Position numbers and translations under genes: made by a program. From Polyangiaceae bacterium (GTDB lineage: Bacteria > Myxococcota_A > Polyangia > Polyangiales > Polyangiaceae): 64,000 nucleotides of DNA. This document shows positions 42,594 to 50,877 of the stretch, in pieces. Location: contig JABSRN010000041.1 in NCBI GenBank assembly GCA_013214025.1, forward strand, positions 1 to 64,000. The letters are read 5' to 3'. Numbering within the stretch: position 1 is the stretch's first letter; every line of letters starts with the position of its first letter. The notes beneath the pieces were generated by a model. The model had not been told where the DNA came from, searched no databases, and saw only the letters and a list, made by a program, of their open reading frames with translations.

Positions 42594-42929
42594 ATGGAAG
42601 AGCGGCGTAACTTTCCCCGAAAAGATTTTTGGCTTCCCCTGGAGATTGGGGAGCTGACCGGTGGCGTAGCGGTGGGACACAACGCGAGCGAAGTGGGTTT
42701 GCTCATCGTAGCCGCGGCCAAGTTGCCTGAGGGCCAAGAGGTGAAGGTCACGTTTCGCCTGCCGCCCACCGCAGAGCAAACTACTTCGCTCCAAGCGACT
42801 GTCGTGCGCTGTTCCGTTAACGAGCGGGATCCGGACGGGCTGTGGCCGGTGCAGTTGGCGCTGAAGTTCGTGATACCGTTTCCCGAGCTTCCGGGCTTGC
42901 TCGCTGATTTCGAGACCAGCCGATCCTAA
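42594..42929 (+). CDS. PilZ domain protein
   Basis: 111 residues. RRNFPRKDFWLPLEI holds the RxxxR c-di-GMP motif and HNASEVGLLIV the [N/D]xSxxG motif, both complete, so c-di-GMP binding is likely. The rest is the PilZ barrel (EGQEVKVTFRLPPTAEQ, then LQATVVRCSVNERDPDG and LALKFVIPF). Stand-alone PilZ proteins in myxobacteria act in motility and development, which gives no specific role here. The ribosome site lies in a duplicated 18-bp element. Compared with the PilZ protein at 7196-7525, whose second motif is altered, this one looks the more competent receptor. Confidence 0.88.
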   Translation: MEERRNFPRKDFWLPLEIGELTGGVAVGHNASEVGLLIVAAAKLPEGQEVKVTFRLPPTAEQTTSLQATVVRCSVNERDPDGLWPVQLALKFVIPFPELPGLLADFETSRS

Positions 42930-43040
42930 GGGTTGTGCGCTGCTTGAATCGCATCCCCTAGGATCGCGCCCATCCAACAGTCGCGCCCAATCATCGTGCC
43001 TGGCGATAGGGCGCGCCCGAATCGAGCGCCCCGAGTTCAC

Positions 43041-43805
43041 TCAGCTGAGTCCCTCGATGCGTCGGATGGATGCCCAAATGGTATTCGGCATGAAGCGTCG
43101 GAGCACCCACTGCGCGCGGCTGGAGGCGCTCGGGAAACAGAGTTGTTTATTCTTTTTCAGGCACTTGTCGATCTCATCCAGCACGTCCTGAGCGCTGATC
43201 GGGTTGACGTAGTCGAAGGCCTTGGGGCGAATGGTCGTGTTCATGAGTGGGGTGGCGACGGGGGGAGGACAGACGCAGACCATCTTCACTCCGCGTCCTC
43301 GGTTCTCGTTGTGCAGAACCTCGCTGAAGGCGACGACCGCGAACTTGGATGCGTTGTAGGCGCCAAGGTAGGGCGTCGGTTGCCATCCGGCCATGCTGGC
43401 GAAATTGATCAGCTCTCCTCGACCTCTTTCGAACATTGCCGGCAGCGTCGCCTTGGCTACGTTGACAACACCGAAGTAGTTCACCTCGGTGATCTTCAAA
43501 ATAGTGCGAGTGGGCTGATCCATCAGCAGAGCCGTCGGCATGATTCCGGCAGCGCTGTAGACGCGCGCGATCGGTCCGAGATCTTTTTCGGTCTTCCGAA
43601 CACACTCCTCTACCGCGTCGGTATCCGACACATCACACGGGAAAGTGTGGATGGCTTGCGAACTGCCACGCGTTTCTGCCAGGCCGTCTTCGTTCAAGTC
43701 GAGGCCGGCGATGATGGCGCCTTGTTCGGCGAGATTCTGAGCCGCGAGGCGACCCATGCCGCTTCCGGCGCCGGTGATGAACACTACTTTTGCTGCAAAC
43801 GACAT
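43041..43805 (-). CDS. Short-chain dehydrogenase/reductase (classical SDR)
   Basis: 254 residues from ATG 43805 (MSFAAKVVFITG). The cofactor motif TGAGSGMG, the AAG motif in YSAAGIM, catalytic Ser in INFASMAGW and Tyr-Lys in YNASKFAVV are all present. IAGLDLNEDG after strand two ends in Asp, which suggests NAD(H). Length is typical. The C-terminal CLKKNKQLCFPSASSRAQWV and MPNTIWASIRR segments resemble acyl or lipid ketoreductases of this class, but the substrate is not fixed by sequence. It is convergent with the PilZ gene. Confidence 0.9.
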   Translation of the reverse strand: MSFAAKVVFITGAGSGMGRLAAQNLAEQGAIIAGLDLNEDGLAETRGSSQAIHTFPCDVSDTDAVEECVRKTEKDLGPIARVYSAAGIMPTALLMDQPTRTILKITEVNYFGVVNVAKATLPAMFERGRGELINFASMAGWQPTPYLGAYNASKFAVVAFSEVLHNENRGRGVKMVCVCPPPVATPLMNTTIRPKAFDYVNPISAQDVLDEIDKCLKKNKQLCFPSASSRAQWVLRRFMPNTIWASIRRIEGLS

Positions 43806-43964
43806 GTTGGCATCTCCTATCAGCATGCTGGGGACCGCGCCGCCTTAGCAGACCATTTTGACGAGCGGAAACGAATTGCCCGATCTAGGGGCAAGATAAA
43901 ACGTTCGGACGGATCCTGTTAGGTGGTCCGCCTAGGTCTTTCGCGCGTGGTTGAGAGGGCGTCA

Positions 43965-44729
43965 CTACGACGCGGCGAGGGACGACAGGCGAGCCGTGGT
44001 GGCGTCACTGAGTTCGCTGAGTAGGTGAGCATCCGTGCTGCGAAATCGGTGTCGGTACTTTCCCAGTTCTATCATTCCAAGTAATCGGGACCCGCTCCGG
44101 AACGGAACCATCGCGACACCGGCCAGGGGGCTCTCGCTGAGTCGGCGGGTGGTGGAGCGAGCGGCCTCTGAGCTGTGGCGATCTGAGATCATGACATCGC
44201 CGCGCTCTGCGGCGAGGACCGCGGGGTCTCGGTGGAGTAGCACTTGCCCGAGCTGCTCGTGGGCAACGTCGCCGTGAGCGGTGCAACTTACCAGGCCAAC
44301 GAATGGTTCCCGACGACGGTGCAGGAGAGCCACATTCGCTCCCGTTTGCTTGACCGCTAGATGAAGGGCGAGCAGTCCGAGGTCCGACACCGTCTTGGCG
44401 CTCGAAAAGAATGACTCGGGGAGCGCGCTTTGCAGGGCAAAACTCCGCGCGCTGTCGGCGGCGAAACGACCGGCCTCAGCCGTAACTTGTGAGCTCAGCT
44501 CAAGTGCTCGCACCTCCCGAGTGTTTCCGATCAGCCGCCATTGTTTCCAGCCGGGTTGTCCGACCTGGCAATCTGCTGGGATCCGACCGGATACGTAACC
44601 CCTGAGCAGTAGCGAGGTATCGATGGGTCCGACCGTCCGTACCCCGTTGGTCACAAACCAGCTTGGATGGGGGCTAGGGCGTCGGGACGAAGGGGACGGG
44701 CGTGAGGGACTGGGTGAGGGACTTTGCAC
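43965..44729 (-). CDS. GYF_2 plus GAF-like domain protein
   Basis: 254 residues. A Ser/Pro-rich head leads into a GYF_2 domain (WFVTNGVRTVGPIDTSLLLR, then GRIPADCQVGQPGWKQWRLI, residues about 24-66), which in bacteria binds proline-rich or membrane-associated partners. Residues about 105-250 form a GAF-like domain (LALHLAVKQTGANVALLHRR, then VAMVPFRSGSRLLGMIELG). There is no output domain, so it is probably an adaptor or ligand-sensing protein. No membrane segment. Transcribed alone. Confidence 0.8.
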   Translation of the reverse strand: MQSPSPSPSRPSPSSRRPSPHPSWFVTNGVRTVGPIDTSLLLRGYVSGRIPADCQVGQPGWKQWRLIGNTREVRALELSSQVTAEAGRFAADSARSFALQSALPESFFSSAKTVSDLGLLALHLAVKQTGANVALLHRRREPFVGLVSCTAHGDVAHEQLGQVLLHRDPAVLAAERGDVMISDRHSSEAARSTTRRLSESPLAGVAMVPFRSGSRLLGMIELGKYRHRFRSTDAHLLSELSDATTARLSSLAAS

Positions 44730-44968
44730 ATCCGAATTGTTCGCAATCCGCTCGGGAGAGGCAAAGTTTGGCGCGCCGGCGGTCGACTTGTGTTCGCTGG
44801 TGGTGCTATTTGAGCGTTGGAGCTAGCCACTGGAACTGTCCACGGGCACGCGCGGCGGCCTCTAAGCTGGCAATATGATTGTCCTAAGGACGACGTCGGA
44901 GCGGACAATGCTGAGATATTCTAGGTGGTCGGTCGCCCGGCGTAGGCGAGTGTGTTAGCCCTGATCCA

Positions 44969-45814
44969 GTGGCACGTGGGCAGGCGCTCTCCCCAACGGA
45001 GGACGAAGACGAGCTTGCGGATTTTGAGATCCCGCCGGCAGTGGTTTGTGCCGCGTGCGGGATGGCGACGTGTTCCGGCTGCGCGCTGCCGCCAAAATCG
45101 TTCGAAAACTCGGGAATCATTCGAACCATTCCGTGGGAAAGGGAGCTCATCGACGCGCCCACGGGTCTCTGGGCGACTGTGGAGTTGGTAACGTTGGAAG
45201 GCCAAGAGTTCTTCGCGAACTTACCGAAGGGCCTTGTCTCCCCCGCGTTCCGATTTGCCTTCGCAGTGGAGCTGCTGGCTATCGGGAGCTCGTATTTTCT
45301 GTGGTTGCCCATGTTGTATGTGCTCGCGCCGACCTTTGTCATTACCGTTGCCTCTGTTCCCGTGTTTCGCAACTTTGCCATCGCGGTATTGTTCGTTGGC
45401 TGGCCCTTGGTCGCGATTATCATGGTGGGCCTCCACTGGGTGTGGGGCGTCAGTTTAGAGCTTGGCATTCGGCTCCAGAAACAACCGGCGGATCTTACGG
45501 TGGGGAGCCGATACGGCCTCTACACCTGCGGCTGGGATCTGATCACCTCGCCCTTCGGCTTCGTCGTTGCGCTGATTCAACGAGGCCCGTCGGGAGCCCG
45601 TACGGCGCTCAGCTCGGCACTGAGTATTCCGGGGGTAGCGACTCAGGTCTACCTACGGGAACACCGGGGGTTGCAGTCTCAGGACCGCCGGGCCGTTACT
45701 CGCGTAGCGACTGCGGTTACGGGCGCGATTGTGTTCGGCGGTGGGCTGGTGTTGATCGCGCTCTGCGTAATCGGCTCTCTCGTCTACGAGTTCTACGGTC
45801 ACCTGGCGTACTGA
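44969..45814 (+). CDS. Zinc-binding, multi-pass membrane protein
   Basis: 281 residues from GTG 44969. An acidic head (SPTEDEDELADFEIPP) is followed by a likely zinc site (CAACGMATCSGCALPP) and then four to five membrane helices (FAFAVELLAIGSSYFLWLPM, FAIAVLFVGWPLVAIIMVGL and a last pair near residues 245-275). The layout recalls Yip1-type proteins of deltaproteobacteria, but I cannot assign it firmly. The zinc head should face the cytoplasm. It is convergent with trpEG, with only 24 bases between stops. Confidence 0.7.
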   Translation: MARGQALSPTEDEDELADFEIPPAVVCAACGMATCSGCALPPKSFENSGIIRTIPWERELIDAPTGLWATVELVTLEGQEFFANLPKGLVSPAFRFAFAVELLAIGSSYFLWLPMLYVLAPTFVITVASVPVFRNFAIAVLFVGWPLVAIIMVGLHWVWGVSLELGIRLQKQPADLTVGSRYGLYTCGWDLITSPFGFVVALIQRGPSGARTALSSALSIPGVATQVYLREHRGLQSQDRRAVTRVATAVTGAIVFGGGLVLIALCVIGSLVYEFYGHLAY

Positions 45815-45838
45815 GCGCTCTCGGCGCCGTCAGCCCTG

Positions 45839-47977
45839 TTAAACGGTGTTCATCAAATTGCCGAGCAAGGCCAGTCCGTGTCCGCCCGTTTCGCTCAAGA
45901 TCGATTCCGGATGAAATTGCACTGCGCGGATCGGGAGGGTCTTGTGTTCTACCGCCATGATGATGCCGTCTTCGCTTTCCGCGACGACGCTCAACTCGTC
46001 GGGCATGGATTCCGGCTTGGCGAATAGTGAGTGGTAACGCGCTGCGGTGAAACTGTCGGGGAATCCTTCAAACAGCGGGCCCCGGAGCTTGCGGATCACC
46101 GAGGGTTTGCCGTGCATGGGGTAACCGAGAACACCGAGCTCCCCGCCGAAATGTTCGACGACACCCTGCAGGCCAAGACAGACACCGAATACCGGGATGT
46201 CTCGCTTGATGGCTTCCCCTACGGAGTCAGCCACTTTGAAATCCTGGGGTGTTCCCGGACCCGGGGAGAGCACCACTAAGTTGGGTTTGATCTGGTCGAT
46301 CTCTGCCATGGCTTGGTCACGGCGGAGAGTGATAACGGAGGCGCCGGTCTGGCGTAGATAGTTTGCCAAGGTGTGCACGAAGGAGTCCTCGTGGTCGAGC
46401 AGCAGCACGCTGGCGCCGGCGCCAGACACGGGAGCGATGTGAGCTCTCCCTACGGGTTTCGGGTCCGCGCTGATCGCGTCCAGGAACGCCGAGGCTTTGA
46501 CCCGTGTTTCTCGTTCCTCAGCGTCGGGATCAGAATCGTAGAGCAGAGTGGCGCCAGCACGAACTTCCGCCACGCCGTCGTGGAGGTGCACCGTTCTCAG
46601 CGTGAGACCCGTATTGAGATTGCCATCGAAGCCGATCATGCCGATGGCGCCGCCGTACCAGGCACGGGGGGAGCGTTCGTCGTCCTCGACTCGTTGGATC
46701 GCCGCCGGTTTGGGCGCGCCAGTGACCGTGACAGCCCACGTGTGCGTGAGGAAGGCGTCCAGGGCGTCGAACTCTTCTCGCAGCTGACCTTCTACGTGAT
46801 CGACCGTATGAATCAGCCGGGAGTAGAGTTCGATTTGGCGACGCCCGAGGATCTTGACGGAGCCTGGCTCACAGATGCGGCTCTTGTCATTCCGGTCCAC
46901 ATCCGTGCACATGGTGAGCTCCGACTCGTCCTTTTTGGAATTGAGCAATTCGGCGATTCGGTCGGCGTCCTCAAGCGGGTCCTTGCCTCGAGCGATGGTT
47001 CCGGAAATGGGGCAGGTCTCGACACGTCGACCTTCCACGCGCACATACATTTCTGGGGAGGCCCCGACGAGGTATTCGTTGTTTCCCAAGTTCAAGAACA
47101 GGGCGTAGGGCGCGGGGTTGGCTTTCTGTAACCGTTCGAAGATGGTGGACGGATTGGACCGGCAGGGTTCGACGAAGGTTTGGCTCAGCACGACCTCGAA
47201 TAGCTCGCCCTGGCGGAAAGATTCCCGAGCCCGCTCCACGTTCGCGGCGTATTCGCCGGGTTGGTGATCGCAGTAGCCATCGAACGGTTCCGTCATTTCA
47301 AACGGTCTCGACTCTCCGCTGCGTGCCAATCCCTCGGTGTTCAGCTTGTCGGTGCGGAACTCGTAGTGGTAACGCGTCGCCTGTTCGCGGCGGTGATCCA
47401 CCACGTAGAGCTCGTCCGGCAGATACAACACGAGATCTCGTTGGGAATCAGGCCGCGCTCGCCGCAAGGTGGTCGGTTCGAACTGAAACGTGAGATCGTA
47501 GCCAAACGCCCCATACAAACCGAGGTGATGTTCGGCGTCGTTGTAGAAAAAATTGACGATCCAGCGGAGGACAGAAAACACTGACGGCTGACGGCTGCGG
47601 TTTTCTTCGGCGAAGCGTTCCTTCGGTTTTTTGACAGTCCCGGAGATTTCCGTCTCCGACTGGGTGAGGGACTCTAGGGCTTCGAGGGAGGCGATGGGTC
47701 CGCGCAGTGCGTCGATCAGGACGTTTCCCCGCTCGTTGAGCGCTCGGATTCGGAATGAAGCGCCGCGTGACGAGATCTCCAACGGAGGGTTTACAAATCC
47801 CAAGTCCCAGCGCGTGTACCGGCCCGGATAGTCGTAGTTCGATGAGAGCAACACCCCTCGTTGAGAGTCGAGCTGTCTGATTAAGTTTTGGACGTCGGCC
47901 CGAAGGTCTACGGCTTCCTCGCGTCTGCTGACGGAGAGTCCGCCTCGGGTGCGGTACTGGAGTGAGGATTCAGGCAT
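45839..47977 (-). CDS. trpE(G): Fused anthranilate synthase (TrpE-TrpG)
   Basis: 712 residues. The first 500 form the chorismate-converting TrpE part (LYGAFGYDLTFQFEPTTLRR, then REGELFEVVLSQTF-like core, NPAPYALFLNLGNNEYLVGA, CPISGTIARG and ELTMCTDVDRNDKSRICEPG). Residues about 520-712 form the glutaminase TrpG with Cys in VFGVCLGLQG and His-Glu in VQFHPESI. It makes anthranilate from chorismate and glutamine, the first step to tryptophan. Fused forms of this size are known from Azospirillum and rhizobia. It lies behind a leader-peptide attenuator. No other trp genes are in the window. Confidence 0.93.
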   Translation of the reverse strand: MPESSLQYRTRGGLSVSRREEAVDLRADVQNLIRQLDSQRGVLLSSNYDYPGRYTRWDLGFVNPPLEISSRGASFRIRALNERGNVLIDALRGPIASLEALESLTQSETEISGTVKKPKERFAEENRSRQPSVFSVLRWIVNFFYNDAEHHLGLYGAFGYDLTFQFEPTTLRRARPDSQRDLVLYLPDELYVVDHRREQATRYHYEFRTDKLNTEGLARSGESRPFEMTEPFDGYCDHQPGEYAANVERARESFRQGELFEVVLSQTFVEPCRSNPSTIFERLQKANPAPYALFLNLGNNEYLVGASPEMYVRVEGRRVETCPISGTIARGKDPLEDADRIAELLNSKKDESELTMCTDVDRNDKSRICEPGSVKILGRRQIELYSRLIHTVDHVEGQLREEFDALDAFLTHTWAVTVTGAPKPAAIQRVEDDERSPRAWYGGAIGMIGFDGNLNTGLTLRTVHLHDGVAEVRAGATLLYDSDPDAEERETRVKASAFLDAISADPKPVGRAHIAPVSGAGASVLLLDHEDSFVHTLANYLRQTGASVITLRRDQAMAEIDQIKPNLVVLSPGPGTPQDFKVADSVGEAIKRDIPVFGVCLGLQGVVEHFGGELGVLGYPMHGKPSVIRKLRGPLFEGFPDSFTAARYHSLFAKPESMPDELSVVAESEDGIIMAVEHKTLPIRAVQFHPESILSETGGHGLALLGNLMNTV

Positions 47978-48013
47978 GGGATGGTTCTTTAGAGGGGGAG
48001 CTGGGCAGAAATC

Positions 48014-48039
48014 AAAAAAAGCCGCCTCAGTGAGACGGC
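48014..48039 (-). terminator. trp attenuator terminator hairpin
   Basis: On the minus-strand RNA an 8-pair stem (GCCGTCTC with GAGGCGGC, one G-U) closes a three-base loop and is followed by seven Us. It lies 37 bases before the trpE(G) start codon and would stop transcription when the leader peptide is fully translated. Confidence 0.88.
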
Positions 48040-48069
48040 TTTTTGCGCGCGGGGCAATTCCGTCTCACC
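48021..48069 (-). promoter_or_regulatory. trp antiterminator pairing
   Basis: The arm GGTGAGACGG (48060-48069, minus strand), which overlaps the stop codon of the leader peptide, is complementary to CCGTCTCAC (about 48030-48038), the left arm of the terminator. A ribosome stalled on the two Trp codons leaves this arm free, so it pairs and prevents the terminator. This is the classic segment 2:3 against 3:4 switch. Confidence 0.82.
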
Positions 48070-48157
48070 GAGATCGGCGCCACCAACCAGCTTCGGTGTC
48101 GATGGATCCCGCTCCCGCGTTTGTGGATCTAGTACCATTCTCAGCGGATGGCGCCAT
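48065..48157 (-). CDS. trpL: trp operon leader peptide
   Basis: A 30-codon frame from ATG 48157 to TGA at 48067-48065. It ends in GWWRRSR; the tandem Trp codons are at 48083-48085 and 48080-48082, three to four codons before the stop region. E. coli TrpL ends GWWRTS, so the resemblance is direct. The stop codon sits inside the antiterminator arm and the terminator follows 26 bases later, so position, Trp content and structures agree. The ribosome site before the ATG is weak. The peptide's role is to sense charged tRNA-Trp by stalling. Confidence 0.85.
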   Translation of the reverse strand: MAPSAENGTRSTNAGAGSIDTEAGWWRRSR

Positions 48158-48223
48158 CGAGCCCAGCCTGCGGCTGAGCCCGCCTGGGCATGCAAGTAGT
48201 GCGTTGGTTGGCATGGCAGGCGC

Positions 48224-48252
48224 AGCATGGAACGGTGGATTCCGTTCGTCAA
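48224..48252 (-). promoter_or_regulatory. Candidate trp promoter with dyad in the spacer
   Basis: TTGACG (48252-48247) and CATGCT (48229-48224) are 17 bases apart, a good -35 and a poor -10. The spacer contains the dyad GAACGG-6-CCGTTC (48230-48247), which could be an operator. Transcription would start about 60 bases before the leader ATG. The -10 match is weak, so this is tentative. Confidence 0.35.
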
Positions 48253-48289
48253 GCTTGCCTCGGTGCTAGCTATAGCTTGGGGCGAGCGC

Positions 48290-48505
48290 TCACGGCTGAG
48301 GACTGACGGGGGGATTTTGTGCGTCCATGCCACCATCGAGTGCGGCCGGTGCTGCAATCGGGGCTTGGCCGTCGGCCCCTTCGGGCGGGGGAGCCGGGTC
48401 GACGATTACAGGCGCCAGGGGCGCGGGGGTGGCCGGCGCTCCTTTCGGAGATTCCGGCGGCAGACCGCTGGGGGTGCAGGCTGCGATCAGCAGTCCGATC
48501 AGCAT
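48290..48505 (-). CDS. Small lipoprotein
   Basis: 71 residues from ATG 48505 (MLIGLLIAACTPSG); an in-frame ATG-like start at 48556 gives 17 more residues. LIAAC is a good lipobox. The mature part is Pro/Ala-rich (LPPESPKGAPATPAPLAPVI, then DGQAPIAAPAALDGG) with no fold apparent. It is on the same strand as the gene at 48647-49408, 141 bases after it, and just before the trp promoter region. The call depends on the lipobox; composition alone would be weak. Confidence 0.5.
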   Translation of the reverse strand: MLIGLLIAACTPSGLPPESPKGAPATPAPLAPVIVDPAPPPEGADGQAPIAAPAALDGGMDAQNPPVSPQP

Positions 48506-48646
48506 CGCTGGGTGGCAACCAGCGATGGGCGTGCCCGGGGCGGAGACTGTTACCATAAGAGCACCCTAGCCCGCCGGTGGCGAGGGGCCAAGCGCTGCCA
48601 GGCCAAACCCTCGGGGTAAACGGCGTCGCTGCGCAGCCGCCTTCGA

Positions 48647-49408
48647 CTAGGCGAGTTTCGCGGAGGTCGGCTTTTCCGTCGGATGAAAGTTCCGAGTGCC
48701 GGGGACCGCCGCGGCATATAGGCTGAGCATCATCTGAGCTTCCGCATAGCAACTGGAATCTGAGCCCTCTTTATCGACTCGATCGAAGAGAGCGAGGAGA
48801 AGGGTGAGTGTCTCGCTGAGCAGCCCGGCGTGAGTTTCAGTGGGGGAGAGCATGTTGTGGCGGAGTACACACAGCAACACTTCGCCGCGTCCCGCTACCA
48901 TCGCTACGTTATTTTGACCTAAGAGCGTAGCGGCATAGCGGACCGATGAGAAAATGCCGTAGAGCGACGACAGCGCCCATTCGGAATTTTTTCCGACCAC
49001 CATCGCGCAGAGCGGCTCGCCGCCGGACAAGGCGCTGGAAGCTTGGTTCCGAAACTTTTGGACCAGGCTGAGCGCGGCGGCATGTTTCATCGAACGGGCG
49101 AGTTGTTCGCTGTAGGCATCCGTTGCGCTAGGAGCCGCTTTGGTTTCAGCCGAAGGCGCGGGCGTTGTTCGGACTTCGCGTTTGCCGTCGACCATTTCTT
49201 TCGCCATGCGTGCGTAGGCGTTAATCCGTGCCAGTTCTTCGGGAGTCTTCTGCCGAACCGGCGCACCCAGTTCAGCAGAGCCGGCCAGATCGAGGGTCTG
49301 CTCGTGCTGGTCGAACATAGCGTTCAGTGATTCTTCCGAGAACCCGATTGGCATCGAGTCCCGGCTGCCGCGTTGCATCATCATTCCCATGTCCTTCCCA
49401 TATGCCAA
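48647..49408 (-). CDS. Hypothetical cytoplasmic protein
   Basis: 253 residues. The N-terminus is Met-rich (MAYGKDMGMMMQRGSRDSMP). A charged disordered segment (KREVRTTPAPSAETKAAPSA) separates it from a helical domain of about 150 residues (EQLARSMKHAAALSLVQKFR, then GIFSSVRYAATLLGQNNVAM and SETLTLLLALFDRVDKEGSD). No signal peptide or known family. It is followed on the same strand by the small lipoprotein. Function unknown. Confidence 0.65.
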   Translation of the reverse strand: MAYGKDMGMMMQRGSRDSMPIGFSEESLNAMFDQHEQTLDLAGSAELGAPVRQKTPEELARINAYARMAKEMVDGKREVRTTPAPSAETKAAPSATDAYSEQLARSMKHAAALSLVQKFRNQASSALSGGEPLCAMVVGKNSEWALSSLYGIFSSVRYAATLLGQNNVAMVAGRGEVLLCVLRHNMLSPTETHAGLLSETLTLLLALFDRVDKEGSDSSCYAEAQMMLSLYAAAVPGTRNFHPTEKPTSAKLA

Positions 49409-49519
49409 TCGCGTGCCGATTGTCGAGCCCGGGAGAACGAGTGCCTAGAGAATGTTTCAGATGCAGATAGTGCAGAATTGAAAGTTCATCGATAGAGGTG
49501 AAATGTTGCCGTAAAAACT

Positions 49520-50377
49520 TTAGGGGCGATCGGGAAAACCAAGGTCCGATAGGTATGTTTTATCAAGTTTCGATTCCGATCGTGCCAATTGACTTCGAAG
49601 GAACAGAGCCGTTCCACTGGCCATGCACCATGCTCGAAACGAACGACTACCGTTGGTGGCAGGCGCGAAACCCAAGCGCTTTGCCTGCTCGCCGACTTCA
49701 CGCTGTACGTGGTTCAAGAAGTCCCCAGCCTGGTTCATTACGGGATGGTCTGGGTAGCGTTTTCTTAAGGACCCGACGATGTAGGGAATCACGCTCATTT
49801 GTATTTCTAGGACGCCCTGGAACGGAGTGCGGAGCCACGGAGACTCCTGGAGCAGGCGTGTCGCCTCCTTTTCCCCCCACGCGACGTGCTCAGATTCGTC
49901 GCGGCAAATGGTGCGCAGCTTTTTCTTGATACTCGGTACCCCAGGATGGTTATCGGGCAACGTTGCCAGAAGCAGATCTTGAAATACGTGGAGGACCATG
50001 CCCTCGCCGATCGCGTGCTCCATTAACACTTTGAGCGGGTAGTAATTGTTGTGGCTGGAGAGCAATTTTAGTCCCCAATGGGGCGCCGTAGGCGTCATGT
50101 CCAGCTCTCGGAAAATTTCTCCGAACATTTCGAGGTGAGCGAGCTCCTGCCGTGCCTGCCGGACATAAAACTTGGCAGCCTCAAGAGAATGAGCGGCGTA
50201 GAGCGACTTGCCGCAGTAGACGCCGGTTGCTTCGCCATACAGCGCCTGGGAAAGAATAAAGCGAACGATGTCACGGTCGCCAGGGGCGCCGAGATCAAAT
50301 ACCGCTCCGCCGAAGTCGTAGGTTTTCCGGGCGTCGTCGAGCTCCAGGTCGTGGGCCCTCTCATCGTTCACGAGCAT
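49520..50377 (-). CDS. Ferritin-like di-iron protein
   Basis: 285 residues from ATG 50377 (MLVNDERAHD). A four-helix bundle with di-iron ligands is evident: Glu in YGEATGVYCG, ExxH in RQELAHLEMFGE, Glu in HAIGEGMVLHVF and ExxH in CRDESEHVAWGE. Spacing fits ferritin-like oxidases and hydroxylases rather than storage ferritins. It is likely cytoplasmic and uses O2 on an unknown substrate. About 150 bases upstream begins a set of inverted repeats. No ferredoxin partner gene is adjacent. Confidence 0.82.
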   Translation of the reverse strand: MLVNDERAHDLELDDARKTYDFGGAVFDLGAPGDRDIVRFILSQALYGEATGVYCGKSLYAAHSLEAAKFYVRQARQELAHLEMFGEIFRELDMTPTAPHWGLKLLSSHNNYYPLKVLMEHAIGEGMVLHVFQDLLLATLPDNHPGVPSIKKKLRTICRDESEHVAWGEKEATRLLQESPWLRTPFQGVLEIQMSVIPYIVGSLRKRYPDHPVMNQAGDFLNHVQREVGEQAKRLGFAPATNGSRSFRAWCMASGTALFLRSQLARSESKLDKTYLSDLGFPDRP

Positions 50378-50524
50378 GCTTACTGTCTTGAACTGGGCAG
50401 GGGCTCCGCGCAAGCACTCCGGATAATGACCGTATTGCCGGGCACAAACAGTCTGCTGTGGCGCTGCCAAGAGCTGAAGCACCCGCTATTGGCATGTGAA
50501 TTCAGCCCGTCATCGTCTCCTAGG
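50378..50524. other. Upstream region of the ferritin-like gene
   Basis: Start of a gap of about 500 bases (50378-50877) without a convincing gene. This part holds no repeat that I can see and should contain the promoter of the ferritin-like gene; the rest is covered by the hairpin entry that follows. Confidence 0.4.
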
Positions 50525-50728
50525 GACGAGCCCTCTGGGCGCGCGTGCGCGCCCAGAGGGCTCGTCGACGGACCACTACACGGCGGTCTCGCCTGTACGC
50601 TCCGTAACCAGCGTACAGGTAGGCCGCTGGCATTCTGGTGCTCCGAGGATTTGCGGAGCGTATTTTCTGCGGGGGCAACGGTGAGTAGCTGTGCGTGGTT
50701 GGCACCGGGGAGTCCACGTTGCCAACCA
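50525..50728. repeat. String of four inverted repeats
   Basis: Four palindromic elements lie in 204 bases: a perfect 20-bp pair with 2-base centre (50525-50544 and 50547-50566); CCTGTACGCT with AGCGTACAGG, 8-base loop (50592-50619); GCTCCG with CGGAGC, 8-base loop (50640-50659); and TGGTTGGCA with TGCCAACCA, 15-base loop (50696-50728). None is followed by a T-run. They could form a structured RNA or a set of DNA cruciforms. No coding frame fits the interval. Confidence 0.75.
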
Positions 50729-50877
50729 GAGTCGGAGTTGTACCCAGCTTGCCTCCCCATTTTTGGCTACAAAATTCTGAACATCCATCGCCCAGGAACA
50801 CACAGAACGAAAAGAACACACTGACCAAGCCAGATTCCTCCATTCACTAGCGTAGTTGCGCCGAATCGGAGCCTCCA

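Noticed and set aside
47989-48357. A minus-strand frame covering the trp leader region
   Set aside because: It runs through the terminator stem and T-run, has no protein-like domain, and the leader with tandem Trp codons in another frame explains the region better.
50525-50566. The 20-bp palindrome as a transcription terminator
   Set aside because: No T-run on either side, and it lies upstream of both flanking genes rather than after one.
50696-50728. Hairpin as an integron attC site
   Set aside because: The GTTGGCA end does not fit the GTTRRRY core, and no integrase or cassette array is present.
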